Shown here piece by piece: positions 16,362 to 23,500 of a DNA stretch of 42,712 nt. Position numbers and translations under genes: made by a program. This DNA comes from a virus. Position 1 is the first letter of the stretch; the number at the start of each line of letters is the position of its first letter. Location of the stretch: IMG/VR virus record IMGVR_UViG_3300037504_000559, positions 1-42,712 of that record; one strand, 5' to 3'. The notes under the pieces were generated by a model. It was not told where the DNA came from. It saw nothing but the letters and a program-made list of their open reading frames with translations, and made no database searches.

Positions 16362-16567
16362 TATTCAGTCACTAATTCAAACTGATCACATAAAAGTATA
16401 TTTCCAAATTCTGTCACATAGAGTATCTTGTGGTAAGATACTATATAATCAGTCTTCTTTTTCCCGCATGCGATTATTTCTATCTTCGGATACCTGCCAG
16501 CCTGTAGCGCAATTGCCACCTCCGGGATACACCCGGAGTAATCTGCTTTTTTTGTTGTCAAAATCAT
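16361..16567 (-). CDS. Small unrecognised protein (68 aa)
   Basis: An alpha/beta protein of 68 residues (VAIALQAGRYPKIEIIACGKKKTDYIVSY, then ILYVTEFGNILLCDQF). It overlaps the upstream gene by 4 bases and the 34-aa micro-gene by one base, so it is part of the 18.2-15.1 kb operon. I recognise nothing further. Confidence 0.55.
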   Translation of the reverse strand: MILTTKKADYSGCIPEVAIALQAGRYPKIEIIACGKKKTDYIVSYHKILYVTEFGNILLCDQFELVTE

Positions 16568-16944
16568 TCGTCAGCCTCTTGCATTATATCCTCTTTTTTC
16601 AGCTCTTTCATGTTCAGCTCGACTTCATGATAACGAAGATCAACCAGATTTTTCTCAAAATCCTTTTCATACTGGCATTCGAGAATTATCCGCAGCTTGT
16701 CGCCGTTTTTCAACGTACGGCACTGAACGTTTGAAACATAAAAAGCTTCCTCTACACCATCACCGTAACCGTCATCTGTAATCGGGAACAGTTGCACCTC
16801 TACATTTTTCTTTCTGAAGTCAATCAGTTTTTTCTCTTCCTCAACAGTTTCCGGGCATTCAAGTATTACCCTTTGGATGCTGCTGCTCTGTGTTCGTCTG
16901 ACCTGCAGGTCAAACAATTCGAAGTTACCCTTGTAATTCTTCAT
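16564..16944 (-). CDS. Unrecognised protein (126 aa)
   Basis: I chose the ATG at 16944 because GGAGAATCAAAG precedes it; a start 18 bases upstream is possible. The protein is mixed alpha/beta and acidic, with two similar halves: 'RVILECPETVEEEKKLIDFRKKNVEVQLF' and 'RIILECQYEKDFEKNLVDLRYHEVELNM'. This points to an internal duplication of a roughly 60-residue unit. No family is recognised. Confidence 0.6.
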   Translation of the reverse strand: MKNYKGNFELFDLQVRRTQSSSIQRVILECPETVEEEKKLIDFRKKNVEVQLFPITDDGYGDGVEEAFYVSNVQCRTLKNGDKLRIILECQYEKDFEKNLVDLRYHEVELNMKELKKEDIMQEADE

Positions 16945-17197
16945 CTTTGATTCTCCTTCCAAATCTATGTTTTTTGCACGTGTGTTGAAAATCTACACAC
17001 GCCAGTTTTGAATCCATTACGCCAATCTCGTGACAGCATAGTTTTTTCCCGGATGAGAATTGAACCGGTTCAGCGTTCTTGCAGTACTGACAGCTTACCT
17101 CATCACCGGCTTTCTTGTACCCGTTTTGTCGTTTTATTACCAGATACGGGGATATTCCTTTGTCCTCTGCCTCTTTCAATATTTTTTTCACGCTCAT
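16925..17197 (-). CDS. Cys/His-rich small protein (90 aa)
   Basis: It has CQYCKNAEP near 36, CCHEIG near 54, then C67 and H72-x-C74: enough ligands for one or two zinc sites. The first helix is charged. It overlaps neighbours by 4-20 bases. It is probably a small nucleic-acid or protein-binding accessory protein; no family is recognised. Confidence 0.55.
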   Translation of the reverse strand: MSVKKILKEAEDKGISPYLVIKRQNGYKKAGDEVSCQYCKNAEPVQFSSGKKLCCHEIGVMDSKLACVDFQHTCKKHRFGRRIKDEELQG

Positions 17198-17439
17198 TTT
17201 GCCGCCTCATTCTGTCCGGAAATAATGTACCGTATACGATCCCAGGCTATTTCTATTTCATTAAGGCTATCAATTACAACCTGTTTTTCTTTGCGCAAAT
17301 CTCTGACCCTTTTGTTTCCGGTATCATCGCCCAAAGCAATATTTTTCACATCGTTTGAAAACAAATAACGGCCAACCCCGGGGAGAACCAGACCTTTAAT
17401 GTTGATATCATTCTTTATTTTAATATTATCTGATTCCAT
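17194..17439 (-). CDS. Unrecognised small protein (81 aa)
   Basis: A basic beta start (IKIKNDINIKGLVLPGVGRYLFSNDVKNIAL) is followed by a long helix (RDLRKEKQVVIDSLNEIEIAWDRIRYIISG). It lies between the DNA methyltransferase and a Cys-rich gene, overlapping the latter by 4 bases. Confidence 0.55.
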   Translation of the reverse strand: MESDNIKIKNDINIKGLVLPGVGRYLFSNDVKNIALGDDTGNKRVRDLRKEKQVVIDSLNEIEIAWDRIRYIISGQNEAAK

Positions 17440-17449
17440 TTTTACCCCT

Positions 17450-18202
17450 TCAAAACAGCCTTTTTTGAAAACAAGTCAATATTTTTTCTCTTGCCTCATT
17501 ATAAAATTCCTTTTTAATCTCAAACCCATACGCTTTTCTGTCAAGATTCGCAGCAGCTCTCAAAGTCACAGCGGAACCAGCAACCGGATCAATCACAACA
17601 TCGTCCTTATCTGTAAATATATCGATTAGATATTCAAGAAGTTGTATTGGTTTCTGTGTCGGGTGTATTTTTGGCGTTTCATTATCACGAGTCCAATCAA
17701 TTATGTTGAATACCATTTTCCCATTATTATTGAATTTCGGCAATTTGTTGCGATAAAACAACAGAGCATATTCTGCGTTACCGACAATCCGCATGTTTGC
17801 CTTTAATACTTGAGCGGAAAAGTTTTTCCTAAAAACCAAATTGATATAATTAGAAAACCCATATTTTTTTGCATATTCTATCAACTCAAACTGTTGCTCA
17901 AATGCACAGAAAACAATCATGCATCCGGCCTTCCCTTTTTGTTTCGGTTCTTTTTTTACCAGCTTGTTACAAAAATGAAAAAACTCAGCAATTCTAAAAT
18001 CTTTGTCAGTGTCGAAAAACTCTTTACCGGCCAATTCTGACTCACCGTTTTTGTTATCCCCATCGACATACCATGACGGATTACTGCCATACGCATTCTT
18101 TCCGATATTGTATGGAATGTCTGCGATTACAAGTTGAGCTCTCGGTATATTATACCTTTTGAAATTCTGAAAATGGTCGTTGTATAGTTCTATTCTTTTC
18201 AT
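17450..18202 (-). CDS. DNA adenine/cytosine-N4 methyltransferase (beta-type order)
   Basis: The 250 residues show the catalytic motif IV early (VIADIPYNIG near 26-35, i.e. D-I-P-Y for DPPY), the target region in the middle, IHPTQKPIQLLEYLID near 178-193, then motif I DPVAGSAVTLRAA near 205. That order is the beta class of N6/N4 amino-methyltransferases. Methylation of phage DNA against host restriction is the usual role. It follows the 36-bp repeat block, and starts a new gene run after it. Confidence 0.85.
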   Translation of the reverse strand: MKRIELYNDHFQNFKRYNIPRAQLVIADIPYNIGKNAYGSNPSWYVDGDNKNGESELAGKEFFDTDKDFRIAEFFHFCNKLVKKEPKQKGKAGCMIVFCAFEQQFELIEYAKKYGFSNYINLVFRKNFSAQVLKANMRIVGNAEYALLFYRNKLPKFNNNGKMVFNIIDWTRDNETPKIHPTQKPIQLLEYLIDIFTDKDDVVIDPVAGSAVTLRAAANLDRKAYGFEIKKEFYNEAREKILTCFQKRLF

Positions 18203-18230
18203 GTTACCCCTTCATTTTTATTAAGTCGCT

Positions 18231-18411
18231 CTCTGACTGTGGTTTACTCAAATTGAATGGCCCGCTCTGTCGCTCTGGTTTTCTCTAGTTTTATGGCCCG
18301 CTCGCTCTCGCTGGTTTACTCCGGTACACTGGCCCGCTCGCTCTTGCTGGTTTACTCAGGTACAATGGCCCGCTCTCGCGGTATGGTTTGCTCGCGATCC
18401 GTGGCCCGCTC
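18231..18411. repeat. Five direct repeats with an exact 36-bp period (iteron-like)
   Basis: TGGCCCGCTC begins at 18258, 18294, 18330, 18366 and 18402, exactly 36 bases apart. A second conserved part GGTTTACTC lies between copies (18241, 18313, 18349, with degenerate versions near 18277 and 18385). The minus strand is closed by stops in the repeats. The plus strand is open as a 12-residue repeat but has no ribosome site, so I treat it as noncoding. It fills the only sizeable gap between the IS110-like gene and the methyltransferase. Confidence 0.8.
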
Positions 18412-18412
18412 T

Positions 18413-19186
18413 TTATACTGCATGCTTGTGTCCGATGTACTCCTCTTGATACGGCTTCCGAACCGGTAGCCCTTCAAGTGTTCGCCACGCAACATACAAA
18501 TCTTTCAGAAACATTTTCACCATGTACCGCATGGCTGCTTTGTGTTGATGCATTTTACGCGGATTATTTCTGTCTGTGGGATTCTTTGCAGACTCGCCCC
18601 ATTCTTTTGACTGCAACCGGTTCCGCATGTTGTCATAGTATTCTCGATACGGACTATTTGCTTTAAGAAAGCCCGACCCAAGAACGCCGATCATTTTTGC
18701 CCGCAAAAACTGATTGTAAGGACAGAGATACCCTTTTGTTCTCCTGTCCTGTCGAATAAGCGTATCCGTCACCTTGTATTTATTTTTTCCCTTTGTTGCC
18801 TTTCTACCTCTGGTCATACCGGGACTCAGGCCGGTAAACGCCCATAGCTTTGAGACGGTAGTTGCTTTTTCTATATCATATTCAGTCAGAATGATTGCCG
18901 CCATCATTTCGCCGCAGCCCTTGACATCTTCAAGGAATCCCAGCCACAACGGGTGATCGTGTATTGTTTTCCTGATATCTTTTTCTATTGACTTCATAAG
19001 ATTTTTCAATGTCTGTACTCGGTCGGCCAAAGATATCAAAAAACTGTCATCACGATCAGGCGTGTTTTTTTTGAGTTCGTTGTTGCGCTTAATTCCCATT
19101 TGTCCTTCCAGACGACACAACTCCCGCTGGTAGTCGTAGTATACTCTGGTTATTATTTTCAGGCTGTTTTTTATATTATCTTTCAT
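18413..19186 (-). CDS. IS110/IS116-type transposase_20 domain protein without the DEDD half
   Basis: The 257 residues from the ATG at 19186 (GGGGGCTG before it) have a helical front (KIITRVYYDYQRELCRLEG). Then comes the IS116/110/902 core: GFLEDVKGCGEMMAAIILTEYD, SKLWAFTGLSPGMTRGRKATKGKNKY, and a long helical end (HKAAMRYMVKMFLKDLYVAWR). The RuvC-like DEDD N-terminal domain of IS110 transposases is not present, so ordinary IS110 transposition is unlikely. The gene follows the ParB-like gene with an 11-base overlap and is followed by the 36-bp repeats, which may be its sites. Confidence 0.75.
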   Translation of the reverse strand: MKDNIKNSLKIITRVYYDYQRELCRLEGQMGIKRNNELKKNTPDRDDSFLISLADRVQTLKNLMKSIEKDIRKTIHDHPLWLGFLEDVKGCGEMMAAIILTEYDIEKATTVSKLWAFTGLSPGMTRGRKATKGKNKYKVTDTLIRQDRRTKGYLCPYNQFLRAKMIGVLGSGFLKANSPYREYYDNMRNRLQSKEWGESAKNPTDRNNPRKMHQHKAAMRYMVKMFLKDLYVAWRTLEGLPVRKPYQEEYIGHKHAV

Positions 19187-19853
19187 TTTCAGCCCCCAAT
19201 ATTTCGTCAATGACATTTCTGAGTCTTATCATATTTTCAATAGTTTTTTCCGTCAGCTTGTAATTACCGGCCTCAAGCGCATATAGCAATATAGCAATAT
19301 TAGTTGCAGCCTTGCATCCGTTTGCAGTTCTGGCGTGTAATTCCTCAGACTTGTTAAGCGGTCGATCAAGTTCAGACAAATCGGAAGACCCGTTGCTCAG
19401 TATTACCGTTTCTCCACCCTCTGTTTTCGCGTGTCTTTTTTTGAAAAACTCTCGCAACACGTTAACATCACAACCAAGAGCAGAACCAAGAGCCGCCCAC
19501 GGAACTTTCATTTTACGCGCTTTGTATATTACATGAGCGCGATCCTGTGGTGATAGCGGTAAACCATGCGATGCATTAAGTCTTGCTGATTCGCAAAACA
19601 ACTCGCCGTCTTTTTTGAAATGTTTGACGATCACATCTGCTTCATAATCACCGCCAAACAAATCACGATATGCGCGCGTTCGGTGAAAACCGTCAATCAC
19701 TCTGTTATCATGATTGACAATAATTGGTGGCAGTTCAATCCCAGCTTTGACTGCCTCTTTCATTCTCCTTATATTTGTCGAATCTAATGACTCTGCCTTA
19801 TGCCTGGGCCATAGGTTCCAATCAAGTATAAGCTCATTGATTTTTAGTTTCAT
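19176..19853 (-). CDS. ParB-like DNA-binding protein behind a structured leader
   Basis: The 225 residues begin KINELILDWNLWPRH (ParB N-terminal), IELPPIIVNHDNRVIDGFHRTRAY near 37-60 (G-F-H-R-T for the family GxxRR). A helix-turn-helix follows (LSPQDRAHVIYKARKMKVPWAALGSALGCDVNVLREFF). C-terminal helices are typical of dimerisation. It has its own promoter and pseudoknot/terminator leader at 19904-20036. With the adjacent IS110-like protein and 36-bp repeats it could form a partition-like or replication-site complex. Confidence 0.75.
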   Translation of the reverse strand: MKLKINELILDWNLWPRHKAESLDSTNIRRMKEAVKAGIELPPIIVNHDNRVIDGFHRTRAYRDLFGGDYEADVIVKHFKKDGELFCESARLNASHGLPLSPQDRAHVIYKARKMKVPWAALGSALGCDVNVLREFFKKRHAKTEGGETVILSNGSSDLSELDRPLNKSEELHARTANGCKAATNIAILLYALEAGNYKLTEKTIENMIRLRNVIDEILGAENER

Positions 19854-19903
19854 TACTACCTCCGGTATGTTGTTTTTTACCCGCTACGCGGATATACTAA
19901 AAA

Positions 19904-19998
19904 AGCCCTGCTGCATCCGGTTGGCACGTGAGATCAGAAAACTCACACCGGAAGCAACAAGGCTTCTTATTGTCTCTGATTTTTTTTCCGGTGCCAAC
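19904..19998 (-). ncRNA. Structured leader element 3: pseudoknot/terminator attenuator before the ParB-like gene
   Basis: Minus-strand order: A GTTGGCAC (19998-19991), B ATCAGA (19980-19975), C arm (19965-19947), B' TCTGAT (19938-19933), A' GTGCCAAC (19927-19920), C' arm (19921-19904), then six T. A-A' (8 bp) and B-B' (6 bp) are perfect; C-C' is a long stem with G-U pairs. A-A'/B-B' crosses C-C', so the two are pseudoknotted or exclusive. Elements at 22296-22389 and 23061-23150 have the same plan with different sequence. Confidence 0.75.
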
Positions 19999-20007
19999 GG
20001 TGTATAT

Positions 20008-20036
20008 ATAATACAAAATATTGCAGCTCATGTCAA
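20008..20036 (-). promoter_or_regulatory. Sigma-70 type promoter for leader element 3
   Basis: TTGACA (20036-20031), 17 bases, TATTAT (20013-20008) on the minus strand. The -35 box overlaps the stop of the upstream gene. Transcription would start a few bases before the A segment of the leader. Confidence 0.85.
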
Positions 20037-20407
20037 TGTTTTTCCTTATTAATTTTCTTGTCCTCAGCCAATTTTTTCAGAAAATCGCCAAGAATCTTTG
20101 TGCCTTCATCCGCATATTTGTACGGCTCCTCTTTGTACTCGATTTGCTTTGTACGGATCCCTCGCTCTTGCACTATGTAGTCAATATTTTTCCGGTAGAT
20201 TTTACTCAGTACGTCTATCCGTGGTGCCGGTGCTTTGTCTACAGAAAAACTGCTTGTATCGTGCTGCTCTTTGATCAGGCCCAGGAACGTTTCGAGATCG
20301 GTCTCAAAAACGTTGTCTTGCAGCCAGTCAAATACGTCCTTCCTGACCGCTCGTGTATACTGGTTGTAGTACTGCTCCAGCTCGCTAATGAACTCAACCG
20401 TCTTCAT
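20033..20407 (-). CDS. Unrecognised replication-region protein (124 aa)
   Basis: An acidic, mostly helical protein (FISELEQYYNQYTRAVRKDVFDWLQDNVF, LETFLGLIKEQHD) with a basic, flexible C terminus. It overlaps the initiator-like gene by 4 bases, so it may be an accessory factor of replication such as a loader partner. I recognise no motif (no Walker A). Confidence 0.55.
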   Translation of the reverse strand: MKTVEFISELEQYYNQYTRAVRKDVFDWLQDNVFETDLETFLGLIKEQHDTSSFSVDKAPAPRIDVLSKIYRKNIDYIVQERGIRTKQIEYKEEPYKYADEGTKILGDFLKKLAEDKKINKEKH

Positions 20408-21276
20408 TTGTCAGACCTCCCATATATTAATTCTTGCTCCAGCTCCCTGATGCGTTCCTCTTTTGTTTTCGCCTCATTCACCATCCGCTTACCAGCAGCA
20501 GACTTCTTGAACTGCTCAAACTGTGCGCTTAACTTGTCGTATTGTTTCCGGAGCTTATCAGCACTGAGTATGTTGTGCCGCCAAAACTCCGACTGCTCAT
20601 ACACCCACCGGATCACCGCCTTAACTTGTTTTTCCCGGTCCTCAATCGTCCCCTGGCCGTGTAAATCTTTTTCTATCAACAGCCGTATTTGTTTTGGCCA
20701 TTCCTGTATAGCTTTTTCCCGGCTTTTACCCTTGAAGTTCCAGTAGTTTGAGTGATGGTATCTTTCTATGAACAGAGTCATTGCCTCTGCCCATCTGGTA
20801 TATTTTGAATCTTTTTTAGATAGAGCAGGTAAAGTGTCGTCAGCACGGAAAGTGCTGACATTATTATTTATATCAGTATTTACTTTATTCAGTACTTTGT
20901 TATTGTCAGTACTTAGTAGTGACGGGTTTTCCGTTTTCGCGTTTCCCGTTAACGGATTTTCCGTATCTGGTTTCCTGCAATCTTCAGGGACTTCACGTAT
21001 AGTATATTCATACCCGGTGAATTGATTTAACTCGTTTTTCACCTGTCTACGCGTTATATACCCATTATTTTCAAGCTCCTTTAATCCAGCAGCTGTTGAA
21101 TCTCTGCCGTCTGTAGATTGTTTTTTCAGATGTGATACATACACTTCCCAATCGTCAGGCTTGCTAAGCAAATATGCAAGCAGTCCCTTCGCTTTCCATG
21201 ACAGATCCTTGTCATTCAATCCTGTGTTGTTTATGACGCTATAATTTTTATTTTTTTGTACTCTAATTATTGACAT
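20404..21276 (-). CDS. Winged-helix replication initiator-like protein (DnaD/replisome organiser type)
   Basis: The 290 residues have an N-terminal winged helix (LSWKAKGLLAYLLSKPDDWEVYVSHL, STAAGLKELENNGYITRRQ). This is the phage 'helix-turn-helix/replisome organizer' start, KNYSVINNTGLNDKDLSWKAKGLLAYL. A polar linker (about 100-160) and a helical C domain with a coiled end follow. Position next to regulators and before packaging genes fits origin recognition and helicase loading. No helicase gene is seen nearby. Confidence 0.7.
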   Translation of the reverse strand: MSIIRVQKNKNYSVINNTGLNDKDLSWKAKGLLAYLLSKPDDWEVYVSHLKKQSTDGRDSTAAGLKELENNGYITRRQVKNELNQFTGYEYTIREVPEDCRKPDTENPLTGNAKTENPSLLSTDNNKVLNKVNTDINNNVSTFRADDTLPALSKKDSKYTRWAEAMTLFIERYHHSNYWNFKGKSREKAIQEWPKQIRLLIEKDLHGQGTIEDREKQVKAVIRWVYEQSEFWRHNILSADKLRKQYDKLSAQFEQFKKSAAGKRMVNEAKTKEERIRELEQELIYGRSDK

Positions 21277-21890
21277 TCTATTTCCTTTTTTGCTTTTTCA
21301 ATTGCAATATCAACAAGACTACCAACATCCCTCAAAACATCTGATAATATAAAAATGTATTCATGTATTTTGTCACGCAATTTCAATTGGTATTCTGTTG
21401 CTGTTTGCCAATCTTTTACATCACATTCTTTTTTTATTTTATTCGCAATTTTTGTTATAACCTTCGGGAATGTGCTCTTATTGCTAATTATTGTTATCAA
21501 AGCACCTGCCATTTTTTTGTAACTATCGCCAGAGTCGTTCCTGTATTTTAACAAATTGTCATAGATCCAAGAATAAACTTTTATTTTAAATTTAGGATCT
21601 AGAGCTAATGCCATGTCAATAAAAAGATATGGATGCACCCATGTATGCCGCCCCCTCCCCCTTGCTGTTATTTTTATTTTATCTCCAACAGCCTTTTCTA
21701 GCTCACTCATAAATTCTCTCACATTTTTTGTTCTAAAAAACTCGCTAATATCTATCAACCCAAGTCCTTTTGAAGCCCTGTATTTATTTCCTATCCTAAA
21801 AAGATCTGTGGCAGACAAATACCCGGTTTTACTGTTCTGACTCACCTCTCCATCATAAAATTTCCGTTTCATTATTACTGATGTTTTCAA
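21267..21890 (-). CDS. KilA-N domain DNA-binding protein
   Basis: The 207 residues contain KTGYLSATDLFRIGNKYR near 20-38 and ITARGRGRHTWVHPYLFIDMALALDPKFKIKVYSWIYDNLL near 72-115, the KilA-N pattern (T-W-VHP ... A.. .P.F...V..W). The C part is helical. Such proteins act as antirepressors or regulators of phage genes. The start is TTG at 21890 after AAAAGGAG; an ATG six codons later is the alternative. It has its own promoter. Confidence 0.85.
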   Translation of the reverse strand: MKTSVIMKRKFYDGEVSQNSKTGYLSATDLFRIGNKYRASKGLGLIDISEFFRTKNVREFMSELEKAVGDKIKITARGRGRHTWVHPYLFIDMALALDPKFKIKVYSWIYDNLLKYRNDSGDSYKKMAGALITIISNKSTFPKVITKIANKIKKECDVKDWQTATEYQLKLRDKIHEYIFILSDVLRDVGSLVDIAIEKAKKEIECQ

Positions 21891-21922
21891 AACAAATCTC
21901 CTTTTAGTGTGTTTTCACGATC

Positions 21923-21951
21923 ATTATAATACACCTTATTTAATTAGTCAA
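21923..21951 (-). promoter_or_regulatory. Sigma-70 type promoter for the KilA-N gene
   Basis: Minus strand TTGACT (21951-21946), 17 bases, TATAAT (21928-21923). Unlike the neighbouring promoters, no structured terminator follows before the gene start. Confidence 0.85.
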
Positions 21952-21998
21952 TTTTTTTTCTACAAATATTACATGTTTTTTCGCATATTATGTGTATT

Positions 21999-22274
21999 TT
22001 ATACGACCTGTGCCAGTTTGTAGCCGTTCGCAATTTCCATCATAATTTCAAGATCGGTTTTGACCTCGCAGGTACCCGCAAGGTTATGATGCGCTTCCAT
22101 CTCTTGCTTTACAATTGTTATTTCATATTCGTTAAGATACGTTGTTTTCCCGTTTTTTACTTTTTCGGGATAGAGTTTTTTTATGGTCTCTTGTACCGCG
22201 CGAAGAGAATACCCAGTCAATTTTGAAAACTCTCTTGCTGTTACCATTTTTTCTGTTGCTAATTGTTTGTTCAT
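21999..22274 (-). CDS. Small HTH regulator (91 aa) behind a structured leader
   Basis: The ATG at 22274 is chosen because GAGAGGAAAACAA precedes it. An N-terminal helix-turn-helix (VTAREFSKLTGYSLRAVQETIKKLYP) with a wing-like NGKTTYLNEYEITIVKQEME matches the N-terminal part of phage antirepressors (Rha/Ant type). It ends without a catalytic or long C-terminal domain. The gene lies behind leader element 2, so expression needs readthrough of its terminator. Confidence 0.7.
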   Translation of the reverse strand: MNKQLATEKMVTAREFSKLTGYSLRAVQETIKKLYPEKVKNGKTTYLNEYEITIVKQEMEAHHNLAGTCEVKTDLEIMMEIANGYKLAQVV

Positions 22275-22295
22275 TTGTTTTCCTCTCAAAAACAA

Positions 22296-22389
22296 AAAGC
22301 CTTTCTGGAACCGGTTGACCCGCGCCGAGTAGGTAGCGCACCGGAACCAAAAAGGCTTTTAATTTTTCCTACTCACAAAGCCGGGTCAA
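22296..22389 (-). ncRNA. Structured leader element 2: pseudoknot/terminator attenuator before the small HTH gene
   Basis: Minus-strand order: A TTGACCCG (22389-22382), B GAGTAGG (22374-22368), C arm (22359-22340), B' CCTACTC (22333-22327), A' CGGGTCAA (22322-22315), C' arm (22315-22296), then T5-G-T5. A-A' is 8 bp and B-B' is 7 bp, both perfect; C-C' is a near-perfect ~19-bp stem. A' abuts C' with one shared base, as in elements 1 and 3. Confidence 0.8.
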
Positions 22390-22399
22390 GGCTAATAAT

Positions 22400-22428
22400 A
22401 TAATAATCTATTCATGATCAATTGTCAA
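22400..22428 (-). promoter_or_regulatory. Sigma-70 type promoter for leader element 2
   Basis: Minus strand TTGACA (22428-22423), 17 bases, TATTAT (22405-22400). The spacer carries TGAATAG, which also occurs in the spacer of the element 1 promoter. Confidence 0.85.
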
Positions 22429-22471
22429 CCATGACTGTACGCCTCTTGCAAATGTAAACTGTATTGACATT

Positions 22472-23038
22472 CTACACCTGAAATACTTTTTTCAATATGT
22501 CGACATGATAACTATTCACATGACCAAATCTTTCGTCAGGTATTTTACGTATCTCGATACCAGTTATCCGGCTTTCACGCGCAGCATCACGACCTAACTT
22601 GATTGCATCGCTGAAGGCAATATCAGTTATTCCTATACTATTCGCGTATCCAATTACCGAGTAGTAATCCTGTTTGTATTCAATTTGTTTTGCCGGTTGT
22701 ATCTCAGTGAGAATTGATCTGACCATCTGCGGTATACTGACCACCAATTTTTCAACCATCGATTCCAGTCGGTCGAGCCTGTCTAATTGTTTGCTCTCAG
22801 GCGGGACAGTACTGTTTAGGTGCTCGGCATTTTGCCTGAATATTGCTGCCGCATTTTTTCCCATGCCGACCTCGATAATTTTGATTGTTTCATCCAAATC
22901 ATAATCAGCTGGGTTCATAGGAGAGCTTGCCGACATTTTGTCTTTAATTGACGACATTTTGTCGCTAAGCTTTTTGATCCAGCGTTGTACTGATCTTTCT
23001 GTTTTGCCTAATGTTCCTGCAATTTCTTTTATTGTCAT
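22472..23038 (-). CDS. HTH antirepressor-like protein behind a structured leader
   Basis: The 188 residues start with a helix-turn-helix (TIKEIAGTLGKTERSVQRWIKKL). A coiled region follows (LDRLDRLESMVEKLVVSIPQMV) and a C-terminal domain (YKQDYYSVIGYANSIGITDIAFSDAIKLGRDAARESRITGIEIRKIPDERFGHVNSYHVDILKKVF) like the C-terminal modules of phage antirepressors. The ATG follows CAAGGGGGAAAC. It sits behind leader element 1. Confidence 0.7.
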   Translation of the reverse strand: MTIKEIAGTLGKTERSVQRWIKKLSDKMSSIKDKMSASSPMNPADYDLDETIKIIEVGMGKNAAAIFRQNAEHLNSTVPPESKQLDRLDRLESMVEKLVVSIPQMVRSILTEIQPAKQIEYKQDYYSVIGYANSIGITDIAFSDAIKLGRDAARESRITGIEIRKIPDERFGHVNSYHVDILKKVFQV

Positions 23039-23060
23039 GTTTCCCCCTTGAAAAACAAAA

Positions 23061-23150
23061 GGCTATACTGCCAGTAGTGTTGACCTGCGGATGTGGCACC
23101 GCACACTACGGCAATATAGCCTCTAATTTTTGCCACATTTGCCCGGTCAA
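23061..23150 (-). ncRNA. Structured leader element 1: pseudoknot/terminator attenuator before the HTH protein
   Basis: Minus-strand order: A TTGACC (23150-23145), B ATGTGGCA (23138-23131), C arm (23121-23103), B' TGCCACAT (23098-23091), A' GGTCAA (23085-23080), C' arm (23080-23061), then TTTTGTTTTT. B-B' is a perfect 8-bp match. C-C' pairs 18-19 positions with one bulge. Segment order and spacers (A-B 6, B-C 9, C-B' 4, B'-A' 5, A'-C' 0) match the two other elements. Confidence 0.8.
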
Positions 23151-23161
23151 AGGCTGTCTAT

Positions 23162-23190
23162 ATAATACGCTATTCACAACTTTTTGTCAA
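23162..23190 (-). promoter_or_regulatory. Sigma-70 type promoter for leader element 1
   Basis: Minus strand TTGACA (23190-23185), 17 bases, TATTAT (23167-23162). The -35 box overlaps the end of the upstream Cys-rich gene by a few bases. Confidence 0.85.
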
Positions 23191-23498
23191 CTGTCTACAT
23201 ACCCCCGCTTTCTTGCTTCTCTCCGGATTCGTGAGGCTATCCAGGCACGTGCTGATTTGTGGCCAAATGCAGCTCGATCAAAAACAGAATCAGAATCAAT
23301 GGTACATTTTTTATCGTTATGAACCAAAGGACAACCTTCACAATGATTATATATTTCACACATACCACATTGCGCTTCGTAATTTTCTATTTTTTCACAT
23401 TCAGGATAGTTATATTTCCATTTATCAGGGTTCTGGAATAACCATATCCAGCATTTAAGCGTCTCAATGTACGCTGTTTTTATTTGTTGTTCTGTCAT
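23187..23498 (-). CDS. Cys-rich protein (103 aa), unrecognised
   Basis: Cysteines cluster in the middle (CGMCEIYNHCEGCPLV then C65), enough for a zinc or Fe-S site. The ends are helical, with Trp-rich WIWLFQNPDKW at the front and a basic tail (SRIRREARKRGY). It is the last gene of the 28-23 kb block. Confidence 0.6.
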   Translation of the reverse strand: MTEQQIKTAYIETLKCWIWLFQNPDKWKYNYPECEKIENYEAQCGMCEIYNHCEGCPLVHNDKKCTIDSDSVFDRAAFGHKSARAWIASRIRREARKRGYVDS

Positions 23499-23500
23499 TT

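Noticed and set aside
18231-18411. CRISPR array
   Set aside because: Repeat unit is continuous with diverged intervening bases, no unique 30-base spacers, and no cas genes are present.
18257-18469. Plus-strand frame with 12-residue repeat (ARSxxLVYSG...)
   Set aside because: It only mirrors the 36-bp DNA repeat (36 = 12 codons), has no ribosome site, and runs against all other genes and into the IS110-like gene.
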